In this document: positions 1-9,171 of the stretch, piece after piece
Numbering within the stretch: the stretch's first letter is position 1
Layout: every line of letters begins with the position of its first letter
NCBI GenBank assembly: GCA_027596035.1
Contig: JADGJA010000469.1
Location: 1 to 17,589, forward strand
Length of the DNA: 17,589 bases
Direction of reading: 5' to 3'
Origin: Thoreauomyces humboldtii
Taxonomy: Eukaryota; Chytridiomycota; Chytridiomycetes; Spizellomycetales; Powellomycetaceae
The notes under the pieces: model-generated
The model's database searches: none
What the model saw: only the letters and a program-made list of their open reading frames with translations
Told to the model about the DNA's origin: nothing
Translations under genes and position numbers: made by a program

Positions 1-720
1 CTCTCTCTTTCGGGAGGACGTGGCGCCGGCGGGGTGGTGTCGTGTGTGTGCGTGTGGTTATTCCGTCGGTAAAGCAGCCGAAATCTCTTTGGGGGGGAGA
101 CACATGACGGCAGAGGAAAACCTTGAATTTCCCCATGATCTGTAAGTACCGAAATCGGCCTTACGCCAGCGAAGGTACCAGAAACCAGCGATCTCAGACA
201 GGGAAATGGCGTGGGAAACAACGCAAGGCTTTCCTACGAAATTTAATCGACCTGCGAACGGACGCTCTCGCCAGCGACTGCCAACGAGCAGACTTGCGTG
301 TCGTTAATATCTCAAGACGTCCTCGACCACGATATCCAACGAGAGAAGGCCGGACGATGCGGTTCATCTCATCATAAAGCTTGTCGTCACTTCCATACGG
401 TCTTGAGACGATGAGCCGGGCTTCCCATCGGTCCCGGGGCAAGCTGAGCAGCAGGTGCCGTTTCGCATCGTGCACAATTCGAACGATCTTTGTTTTGCAA
501 GACCGCCGACGCATAAAAGTCGCTCAATTCAACTGCCCAACCCGATCATTTAAAAATAACACTGATCACTACCGACGACGGATCACCCCTGCCCCCGAAC
601 ATCCTATCCACTTGTATGATGATCGAGGGAGTGTCCCACTTCCTCTTGTCCTCCAAAAGCTTGAACCACCCAACCAACCAACCCGGAAACAAAAAAAAAC
701 ACCAACGAGAAAACAGAAGA
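1..720. other. 3' flank of the HMMR-like gene; no supported gene
   Basis: This stretch follows the stop codon of the minus-strand HMMR-like gene and should hold its 3' UTR and polyadenylation region. It has a purine/pyrimidine-skewed, A-rich piece around 675-722 and an AT-rich patch near 549-560. The longest open frame with an ATG is on the minus strand (194-514, 106 aa, very Arg-rich). Its 5' half has somewhat G/C-ending codons but I recognise no domain, so I do not call it a gene. The far left edge may belong to the next gene outside the window. Confidence 0.5.
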
Positions 721-3700
721 TCACACCACAAAGCTCATCCCACCTTCCGAAAAGCTGACCTCCTCCATGACACCCACATTCTCCTTCCCTTCCTCTCCAT
801 CCCCGTCCTTGTCTGCATCCCTGTCCCTGTTCCCGCCCCTGTCGTCCACGGTGGATTTCGTCTGATGGTGGTCTCGCAGGGGTTGTCGCATGCTGCTCGC
901 GGTGGTGGTGGAGAGAGCGGATCGAGCCACTCTCGACAGCTTCCTGGGACCCGTCGCGGAGGAGGAGGATGAGAAGGAGGCGTTGGGATGATCGAGGGAG
1001 GTGGAGTGGGAGTGGATGGCCGAGATTCCACGGTGCGCTTCCTGGTCTCGTTCGAGGTTCATGATCTTGCGTTTCTGGTCGTCGACTCGACGGGACAGCG
1101 CCATGTTCAGCTGTTCGGAAGCCGCCAAAGGTGCGCTTGTTAGTTCAAGTCAACTCTGTGTGCAGAGAGAGAAGAGCTGTGGGGGGCACTCACGGTCTTG
1201 AGGTTGACGTTCTCCTCCTTCAGTTGAGCCACGTGCTTGATCTTCTGTCTCGTGTTGGCGTGACCGAACAGTTCGGCGTTGAGTTCTCCGAGCTTTCGAA
1301 CCTCGGTCTCCTTGATCTGTCCTCGATCCACGAGCATGTCGAGTTGGCGTTGATGGCTTTCTTCCATCTCTTGGCGACGTCGTTGATCGTCTTCCGATTG
1401 AATCGTGAGACTGAACAAGTGAGAGAGAAAGGGGGGAAGAGAAGATGTGGTCAACATCGAGTCCGCACAGAAATACCAAGAAAGATAATATGTTTGAGTC
1501 GCCAGGAGGGCTAACGTGTACACGGTTACGAAGCGGCGCGGGATGGTATCATGGCTATGGAACTTGGAAAGTGGGAACAGTGATGGTGTTTTGAGATGAG
1601 GGAAGGAGAAGGACGATCAAGTCGCAACGAGCTCCTCCCCGTACCAAAATACCTCCCAAACCGAGTACGCCACGATCGCCACGATCAAACCCTGCACCGC
1701 TGCGACTACGCCGCACCGGAGGCATACGTCGCCGACGACACGTCTCTGGTGCGTTGCCTGCAGGGGAACGACTGCTGCTGGAACGTGGAGATGTCCCCGA
1801 CGACCGCGTACCTGTCAAGCTGTTTCAAAGTTCTTCCGAGTTCCTCCTGAGCCTCCCTGAACTTTTGCACGAACCCGTTTCGATCGTCGTCTTTCTGGGC
1901 CGTGACGATCGTGAGCTGTCGCTCGACCTCCTGGAGCCTGGTCGCTAACCCAGAAGCCGACTTTGCCTCCTCCTTGGCTCGTTCCAAATCCTTTCGAGCC
2001 TTGTTGACGGCCGCTCGTCCTTCGGCGCGTGCCTGATCGACCTCTCCCGTCTTTATCCTGAGGTCCTCGGTGAGTCTCCGGATCTGGACGTCCTTCGTGC
2101 CCAGTTCGTTGGCGGCCTTGAGTTCAGCGACGGAGAGGGCGTTCTGACGGTCCATGAGCTGCGTCTTGAGTGCGCTGAATTCGTCGCTCCGGGCTCGGGA
2201 GGCTTCCTTCGTAGCGACACGTTGGGATTCGAGCTGTTGGGTAAGCGAGTCGGTCAGCTGTCGTGCCACTTCGACGGCTTCCACGCGAGACTGTTCCTCG
2301 GCTGCCAGGGCGGTGCGAGCGTCTTCGTTGGCTTCCGCGAGACGACGACACTTTTCTTCCAGAGCGACGAGAGCAGCGTCCTTTGCAGAGAAGGATGCCC
2401 TCAAAGCATCGAGTTCGGATCGGAGGGCTGCGATGTCGGTGTTGTAGCGTTGGCTTTGGCTATCCAGATCCACTGTGTGAGAGGCTTCGAGTTCCTCGAG
2501 TCGAGACTTGAGTGCATTGAGGCGACCCTCGGTCGCAGCCATCTCGTCTTTGAGGTCCGCGATGACACGCAGGTGATTCCGTTCGAGATCCGCTATCTGG
2601 CTCAAGAACTTCTCACGCTCTTCTTCGGCGTGTCGCGACATCTTCTGCGAATGGTCAGCATGTGCGGTGATAGTGGAGGCCAGTTCCACCTTGACCTCCT
2701 CGATGGCCATCTTTGCCAACGCGAGGTCGGCGACGCGAGCCTGGAGTTCCGCGCACTGGGCATCCGCGGCGCTTCGAGCTTCCTCAGCCTGCTTGTCCCG
2801 TTCCGCATTCGTCTCAGCAACGATTCGTTCGTGCAGTGCTTTGGCATCGTGGAGTTGGGTCTCGGACCTTCTCCTCACTTCCTCGAGGTCCCTCTCGAGT
2901 CTTGCCCTCGTGAGCTTCATCTCCCCCTCACGCTCCTTCCTCTGAGCCTCGAGCGACGCCAACTCGGTCCTGTGGTCCCGCTGGTTGGCCTCCAGCACCC
3001 TCGTGAGGTTAGTCAGCATGTCTTTGAGTTCCGTCGACTCTCGATCGTGGGCATCGCGAGCGTCGGCCGTCTCCTTTCGCAACAGTTCCACCGACTTTTC
3101 GTGTCGGGTCCGCTCGTCCTGCAGAGTCTGCTGCACGTCTCGGAGGGACGTCGTCGCCTGGGTCGCTCGTTCCTCGTTCGCCCGCTTGACCTCGATCAGC
3201 TCCGTTTGGAGGAGGGAGACGGCTGTTTCGGACGCGGCAAGCCTGACGGCGGCGTCGGCCTCGAGGGCTTCGACGATCTTGCCGTGACGATCCTGCGCTT
3301 CCACCAGCTCTTCCACGCTTCGAGCGCGGAGGGCTTCCAGCTCGGCGCTCGCTTCCGCCAGCAGGTCGCCGGACCGCTCCAGGTCGCCTTCGAGCTTGGA
3401 TCGGGCCTCGACGAGTTCCGTGATCCGGACGTCCTTCTCCTCGGAAAGGCTGTAAGTGTCAGCGACCAACGTCGCAATCCGCCGATCCCGTTCCGCGACC
3501 GCATCCTCGAGCGTCTTTGCCTCATCGGTCACGGTTGTCAAGGAATGCTCCAGCTCCTTCTTCTCAGTCGCATGACGGGCTTGCTCCTCCTCCATGGCAC
3601 TCCGACAGTCCGTCACCTCATTCTGCAGATCTCGGATCACCCGATCCTGGTCGTCGAGTCGCTGACCAGCAGCGAACGCCCGCTCGTCCTTGTCCTCGAT

Positions 3701-6240
3701 CTCCCTCTCGCGAGCCTCCAAGTCCGCTCGCACGGCGACGAGGTCGGTCCGCAGGCTCTCGATGAGCGCCTCCATGCACTGTCCGTCGCCGAAAGCTTGA
3801 GCATCCTTCTCCTCGAGGAACCTTTCGAGTTCGTGAATCTTCGTTTCGCGTTCGCTGACGGCGGCGGTGAGGGAGGTAACGGTCGCGTCGCGATCGATCA
3901 GCTTCTCGTCACGTTCCGAAACCTGCTCGTAAAGACGAGCCAGTTCCGCCCCGCTGTCGCTTCTCGCCGTGTGAAGCTCCTCCTTCAGCGACGCGACCTC
4001 GTCGTCTCGCTTCGCAAGGTCGGCTTGGCTGCGGGACAGCTTGTCGGCGAGTTGCACCGTGGCTGCTTGGCTCTTTTCGAGTTCCTGGGACGTCTGCTGG
4101 ACGAGGTCTTCCAGATCGCCGGAACGATCGAGGGCGGATCTCAATTCCATGCGGAGATCCTCGCAACGTGCCTTCTCGGCCTCCAAATCGACCGTTTGCG
4201 TTGCGAGGGTGTCATTCGAGTCCGCCATAAGCTTCTCAAGATCCGCGTTTTCGGCTAGCAGCTCTCGCATGGATGTTTCACCATCCAGCAAGCTTTGGTT
4301 CTTTTCCGCGATCTCTTCCGCCATGGATTCAAGGACTTTCTTGCACTGGTCGAGGTCCTGCTGAAACTGTGCGCGCTCAACGTCTAGCTGTGCGACTTTT
4401 GTCTCTGCGCGTTCCACCGAGGCCTGGAGCTCTCCGACGAGACTGTCCTTTTCCCCGAGCTGCTCCGTGGTCCGGGATCGCTCCTCAGCGACGCGTTCGG
4501 CTTCAGAAACCTTCTCCTCGAGCTGCTTTCGAAGGCTCGTGTTCTCTTCCTGAAGATTGCAAACGGCGGCGTCCGTGTTCTTCAGACGCATCTTGAACTC
4601 GCTCAGCTCCCCTTCCAGGCCCAAGATCTTTTCGTCCGTGCCGGCCAGCTTCGACTTCAGGTCTGCCACTTCGGTGTGGTTTCGCTGCACCAGTTTCTGG
4701 TGTGCTGACTCGATCTCGAAATTCGACTTCTTGAGCGACTGGAGGATGTCGGCATGCAGAGCCCGCTCCGCGTCGCGAGTTTCCCGATTCCGCTCCATCT
4801 CCTTCTTCAGGCTCGCGAGATGGTCGGTCGCGGTGGCGAGCTGCGAGCGAAGATCTTTCTCGAGGTTCTCGAGTTCCTGGACCCGAGTTCGCAGGCTGGT
4901 GGCGAGAGCAGCGGTCTCTTTTTCGTCTTCCAGCTGCGTTCGGAGATTGCGAAGATGTCCTTCGTTCGTTTCCAGTCGAGCAGCTTGAGCCAGCTTTTCA
5001 TCCACGCATTCCTGCAATTTCGCTGCTGTTTGCAAATGCTCCTCCTTTTCCAGGTTCCTCTGCGCGATCGCAAGCTGATGGTCGGAGATCATTGCGTCGA
5101 GTTCCTCGCACTTTTTCTGAAACCGGTTGTTCAGCTCCTGCTTCTCCTGGATGGCATTTTCCACGCTAGTCTTTTGCACAGCTTGCGTCTCCCGCGCTCG
5201 TCGTTCTGCCTCTAGCTGCAGGGCGACGGCCGCGTCCTTTTCAGAAGCGGCGTCCTTGAGCTGGGAGCGAAGTTGCGCCACGGTGGAAAGGAGCTGTCTG
5301 TGCGACTTCAGGGCTTGCTGGTCGGCGTCGTGGATGGCCTGCAGCTTCTCGAGAGCCTTCTGCGTGTCCTCGAGTTTCTTTTGCATGCCTCCCGCCTTGA
5401 AGGCTCGTTCCTGTTGCGTCGCGGCCGTCTTGTCGCTCTTTTCCAACTATTCGATGGGAGAGATAAAAAGTTTAGGGGAGACGTTGCAAACGATCTGATG
5501 AATCCCCTGCCATGGAAAAACCTACGTTGTTTCGAAGGATTTGGTGCTGACGCTTAAGATCCCCGATCTCTCGTTCCCGAGCCTGGATTTGGGTCTGCAG
5601 CGAGGTCTTTTCCTTCAGGGCGTTTGACTGAGCTGCTTCCAGCCTGGCGAGTTTCTCGTCGAAAGCGGATCGGTCCTTGACGTTGGCGGCCAGAGAGCGG
5701 TGGTACTGGTCCTGCCACCGCTCGCACTGAAGGATGGACAAAGCGAGTGAGACTTCCTGGAATGTTTTCGGGAAGGAACCTCTTCGGATGTGGCTGTACC
5801 TCCTTCTTCAGCTTGACTGGGTCTTCTCCTGGTGGTGGACGGTCGGACCGTGAGGAACGCGCGGGAGCTGGTCGAGCCGCGAGACCATCGGCGTTCCCTA
5901 AGCCGAGGTCGTCTCCGCCCTCCTCTACGATCGACAAGAGAAGAACGTCAAGTCTCCGAAGACAAAAAAAAGTGCCTTTTTCCGAAGACAAGGGAGACCT
6001 CTCACCGTTCTTGGCATCTCGGAAGCGAGAGTCCTTTGCGATGAAGCCGTAGCGCTTGTAGTTAGCGCTGTCCAGCAGGTCCGATTTGACATCGTATGAG
6101 CCAGGACCTGGGCCGTCTGCAGCGGCTGGGAAGGGGGGAAATAAAAGGCGTGAGATCGTGTGTGCCGTGGTGGGAGAGGAGTAAGGACAGAGATTGCCGC
6201 AAGGTCACTCACGCGCAGCTGCCCCGCTCCTGCTGTACAT
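721..6240 (-). CDS. HMMR: HMMR/RHAMM-family giant coiled-coil protein, 7 exons
   Basis: Exons, in coding order: 6240-6213, 6125-6006, 5924-5800, 5726-5526, 5446-1812, 1410-1194, 1110-721. They total 4716 nt (1571 aa) and all phases agree. The ATG at 6240 is the first after an in-frame TGA. Residues 13-23 hold a PGPGSYDVK motif like the N-terminus of vertebrate HMMR, and exon 4 has LKEKTSL, close to human ALREKTSL. Exon 5 (residues 159-1370) is an almost uninterrupted coiled coil. Residues 1418-1442 (FGHANTRQKIKHVAQLKEEN) match the HMMR C-terminal signature GHQNLKQKIKHVVKLKDEN. The tail is Ser-rich and then acidic. In animals HMMR binds microtubules and acts at centrosomes and spindle poles with TPX2 and dynein; a spindle or microtubule role here is inferred. 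Human HMMR is about 725 aa, so this protein is roughly twice as long, with the extra length in exon 5. The TTG at 5446 is an exon boundary, not a start. The exon 5-6 junction is the least certain, because its intron is 401 nt. Confidence 0.85.
1617..1743 (-). other. possible alternative exon of the HMMR-like gene encoding a membrane segment
   Basis: The 401-nt intron 1411-1811 is about five times longer than the other introns of the gene. Inside it a minus-strand frame ending in TGA at 1619-1617 encodes GLIVAIVAYSVWEVFWY followed by a short polar tail, resembling a tail-anchor. Most codons in this frame end in G or C, as in the real exons, while the two other frames do not show this bias. An acceptor ending CAGAG at 1744 would join the phase-2 donor at 1812/1811 in frame through a 68-nt intron. 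A donor at 1644 would instead make a 99-nt in-frame cassette joined to exon 6. Neither splice is proven. Confidence 0.3.
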
Positions 6241-6588
6241 TTTGGGGGATCTTGCTATTTGCGAGCTGGAGGAGGACGAGGAGGATCAGGAGTGTCCTGG
6301 TTTCGGTGAGACCCCGTGTCGTTCGCTCCTGCTCTCTTTGAGGCAGGCGTCGTCAGTTGAGGAGACTTGTGTGTGTGAGAACTTTTGTCGCCCAATGGCC
6401 CCTTCGCGTTCGCACGCGGTCTGGTCTGGTCTGCGTTGCAGTTTCCCGGATGTGGCTCCGTTGTCCGAACCAAAGGCACGGCGACGACTTTGTCCGAAGG
6501 CGTTGGATGCTGTGTGTGACTCATCCCCTCTCTCGCTTTCCCCTCTTCCCCCCTTCCCTTTTTTTTGCGCTCTGATGAAGATACACAC
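6241..6588. promoter_or_regulatory. divergent promoter between HMMR-like and PPR-like genes
   Basis: The 348 nt between the two start codons must serve both genes. A long pyrimidine tract on the plus strand (about 6521-6566, C/T runs ending in eight or more T) lies just upstream of the PPR start. Such C/T-rich tracts are common near fungal transcription starts. On the HMMR-like side a (TCC)n-like, Ser/Arg-coding-looking sequence precedes the ATG, but an in-frame TGA blocks N-terminal extension. No clear TATA box is seen. Confidence 0.5.
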
Positions 6589-8484
6589 ATGTATGGAAGG
6601 ATGCATCGAGGCTGCTTCCTTTGCTCAAGGTCGGTCGTCGTCGCTTCAACGGCCGTCACCTCCACGACAATAGCAACAGCAACAACGAGCACCAGGTCTT
6701 CGTTCCACCACCACCGTGCATCTCGTCGCTTCTCTGTACCAGCAGCAGCAGGAGCAGCAGCAGGAGCAGCAGTCTCCCGTCTTCCCGCGCGTTCTTCTCC
6801 ACCATCAACATGCCTTGCTCCACACTCACGCGTTCAGAGCTGCTTTCAGCAACGTCATCGGGCAGCCTCGTCGGCCACCGTCTCGGCAGGGCAGCACGTA
6901 CAGCTCGATGCAAGGGTCTCGGCGGACGTCCCACCAGAGACCTTCCATCGTGACACCTCACCTCATCTCGCCTCGGTGGATGAAGCAGCCGCACGTTTCG
7001 AGGAGCTTGCAGCTGTCCTCGAGGTCACTCCCGACCTCATGCCACGCGACGACCTCATCTTCCTCCTCTCCTCCTGGTCCATCCAGAGGCTGCCACCCGC
7101 CATGATCGACCTTCTGTACAAGACGATGCTCGCCATCCCCGCTCAACGCTTCGTCTTCAGCGTATTACATTTCAACCACTTCCTGTGTCACCTCCTCGAT
7201 CCTTCGGATCGAACCGTATCCGCCGCCCCTCCTTACCCGCAGGAGATCCGCGCTCGATGTTCCCAACTTGTCGAGGACATGACGAATCTGGGGATCGAAC
7301 CGTCTCCCGAGACGCAAGCGCTGTTGCTCCTGGCGAACAAGGACGACCCAAAGGCCGTGCTGGCAGACTTTGAGAAACTTTCCAACGCGACTCGGAGAGC
7401 CATGCCCATCTGGGCCTTCAACCTCGTCCTTCACATCAGGATCCACGACATCGACGAACCGCTCACGAAGCGAAAACTGTGGGAAATCTACACCCACATC
7501 GGACGCTCCGGTCAGAAGCCCACCCTCCTCACCTACGAGCTCCTTCTCGAAGGCTTCGGCACCCGATGTAAGGACGAGGAAGCCGTCCGGAAACTCCTCC
7601 CGAAACTCATGGCCAGCGAACTGACGTGGCGGAGGGAAACCTTCGCCGCTGCCCTTCGCGCCAACGCCAACTGCGGAGCCGGCGACGAACGATGGTTCAA
7701 CCGTCTGGACGCGCAGATGCGGAAACGAAGGATTCACATCGATGCACCGATCCTCAACGGCATCATGCGTTATCACCTCAACTCGGACAAACCGAGAGCC
7801 GTCATCCGATCTTACCTCGCCAACACGAAGCGATTCGAGGATCTCATGGTGGACGGAACCCCCGACGAGACGAGAAAGATGCTCGTGGAGGCGTGTGCGG
7901 CGTTACCGAGGTCGGTCAAGCCCGACGACGCGCAAGGCGTGAGGATGGAAGCGCTCGAAACCCTCGTCTCCTTGCACGATCGGTTCCGACAGGAAGACGA
8001 CGATCGGACGTCGGCTTCGCATTCCACATCATCATCGGCGTCTGCGTCGTGCGACGCAGCACTGTGGGACCTCCTCTGCGTACGAGCCTATCTCGTCCTC
8101 GACGACCACGAAGGAGCCGTCAACCTGTACCGGACCCTCGTGGATCGGGACGCGACGCACCCCCGCGTCCCATCGCCCCTGATGCTGCAGACTGGCGCAC
8201 AGCTCGCTGCCTCGCGGGCCGACGCGACGGTCCTGGAGACGTTCGTGAGGGAGGTGGTCGAAAGACCGGACGTTCTCACCGTCTACTACGATCCCGCGGT
8301 GCCTGTGGACGACCAGGAGCCGTTGGAAGACGTGCTGTACGAACCCGTGCTGGTGGCGTGGTTGGATGCGGGGGGAGATCCCGACGAGGTCGTGGCTAAG
8401 CTCGCGGAATTGAGGGCGGTGGAGAAGAGGATCGCCGGTGAGCTTTTCCCGGCAGCAGTGAAAGACGAGGAGGCGATTCGATAG
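6589..8484 (+). CDS. PPR-like protein, probably mitochondrial
   Basis: Single exon, 631 aa. The first ATG is at 6589; a second in-frame ATG at 6601 would remove only four residues. Residues 1 to about 60 are rich in Arg, Ser, Ala and Thr with no acidic residues and include RRFS, as expected for a mitochondrial presequence. The rest is helical. A stretch near residues 265-400 has helix pairs of the pentatricopeptide type, such as PTLLTYELLLEGFG followed by a basic/hydrophobic second helix. A low-complexity Ser-rich linker (about residues 470-485) separates this from a C-terminal helical region rich in Asp and Glu. PPR proteins bind RNA and act in organelle transcript processing, stability or translation; the specific target cannot be read from sequence. 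The repeats are degenerate, so other alpha-solenoid families remain possible. Confidence 0.7.
   Translation: MYGRMHRGCFLCSRSVVVASTAVTSTTIATATTSTRSSFHHHRASRRFSVPAAAGAAAGAAVSRLPARSSPPSTCLAPHSRVQSCFQQRHRAASSATVSAGQHVQLDARVSADVPPETFHRDTSPHLASVDEAAARFEELAAVLEVTPDLMPRDDLIFLLSSWSIQRLPPAMIDLLYKTMLAIPAQRFVFSVLHFNHFLCHLLDPSDRTVSAAPPYPQEIRARCSQLVEDMTNLGIEPSPETQALLLLANKDDPKAVLADFEKLSNATRRAMPIWAFNLVLHIRIHDIDEPLTKRKLWEIYTHIGRSGQKPTLLTYELLLEGFGTRCKDEEAVRKLLPKLMASELTWRRETFAAALRANANCGAGDERWFNRLDAQMRKRRIHIDAPILNGIMRYHLNSDKPRAVIRSYLANTKRFEDLMVDGTPDETRKMLVEACAALPRSVKPDDAQGVRMEALETLVSLHDRFRQEDDDRTSASHSTSSSASASCDAALWDLLCVRAYLVLDDHEGAVNLYRTLVDRDATHPRVPSPLMLQTGAQLAASRADATVLETFVREVVERPDVLTVYYDPAVPVDDQEPLEDVLYEPVLVAWLDAGGDPDEVVAKLAELRAVEKRIAGELFPAAVKDEEAIR
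6740..6772 (+). repeat. CAG/GAGCAG microsatellite
   Basis: An imperfect (CAG)n/(GAGCAG)n tract inside the PPR-like gene, read in a frame that gives an Ala-rich, Gly-interrupted run in the presequence region. Length variation here would change the targeting segment without breaking the frame. Confidence 0.8.
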
Positions 8485-9171
8485 TAGGAAATCGGTGAAG
8501 GAAGCGAGTTTGCCTGCTAGAAATACGATCTCTAGGCGCCTCGGGCTCGAATCTTGGCTCTGTTTCCAGTCGTTTTTTTTTTGTGGTATAAGTTCCATTT
8601 GATCCTTGATCCAAGACGACAAAGCTCTTCTGACTACAGAGTAGCACTCGTTCCTGACGAAACTTTATTATTACCCGTTATTTCCCGAGTCGACGGAGTC
8701 GCTTGGGGGTCGACGGAGTTTTTGGCCAGTACCTTCAAAATTTCGACAGTAGCCGCGGCTCCCCGCCTCAACCCTGGCCTCAACCGCCGCGAGTCTGTGA
8801 GCGACTGTAACCCCGGTCGGGTGCAGGGATGGATAAGGAAGGCGATGGACAAGACGTCAGTGGGGTTTCCCTGTTCCGTCCATTGAGTTAATCTTTAGTA
8901 GGAGGAAGCGAGCGTGCCTAGAGCGTAGGTACTGGATAAAAGTCAAATCAAGTCTCAAAAGGCTAATGAATCCACAATGAGGAGGAAGGATTGACGTGGT
9001 GTGACCATCTAGATGATTAAAGTCCGACCATGCCATTTCACAGAAGCAATGTTTTAATAGTCGAGGTTCACCAAGATATGAATAATGAGTGCCCCGCTGT
9101 TCTCGGCCCGGAAGGGAACGTCGCAGAGGATAAGTCGTTGTTTTCCTCCCGTTTCCTCCAGTTAACCAAGC
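8485..9171. other. convergent 3' intergenic region
   Basis: These 687 nt lie between the stops of the PPR-like gene (plus) and the helicase gene (minus), so they contain two 3' UTRs. A run of T at about 8571-8581 and AT-richer sequence after 8880 are visible. A short direct repeat, GTCGACGGAGT, occurs at 8689-8699 and 8709-8719. No open frame with coding character and no RNA gene could be supported. Confidence 0.6.

Noticed and set aside
2222..4258. Plus-strand open frame of 678 codons opposite the coiled-coil exon
   Set aside because: It is the antisense shadow of a G/C-biased coiled-coil coding region; it has no recognisable domain, while the minus strand gives a coherent coiled coil joined to HMMR end signatures.
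5444..5446. Start of the large coiled-coil frame at 5446 as the true protein start
   Set aside because: The codon is TTG directly after an intron acceptor AG; the upstream exons continue the protein in frame.
8470..8570. tRNA-like piece (CTAGAAA loop-like sequence and GGCTCGAATC T-arm-like sequence near 8540)
   Set aside because: The anticodon stem does not pair and no acceptor stem can be formed; at best a chance resemblance.
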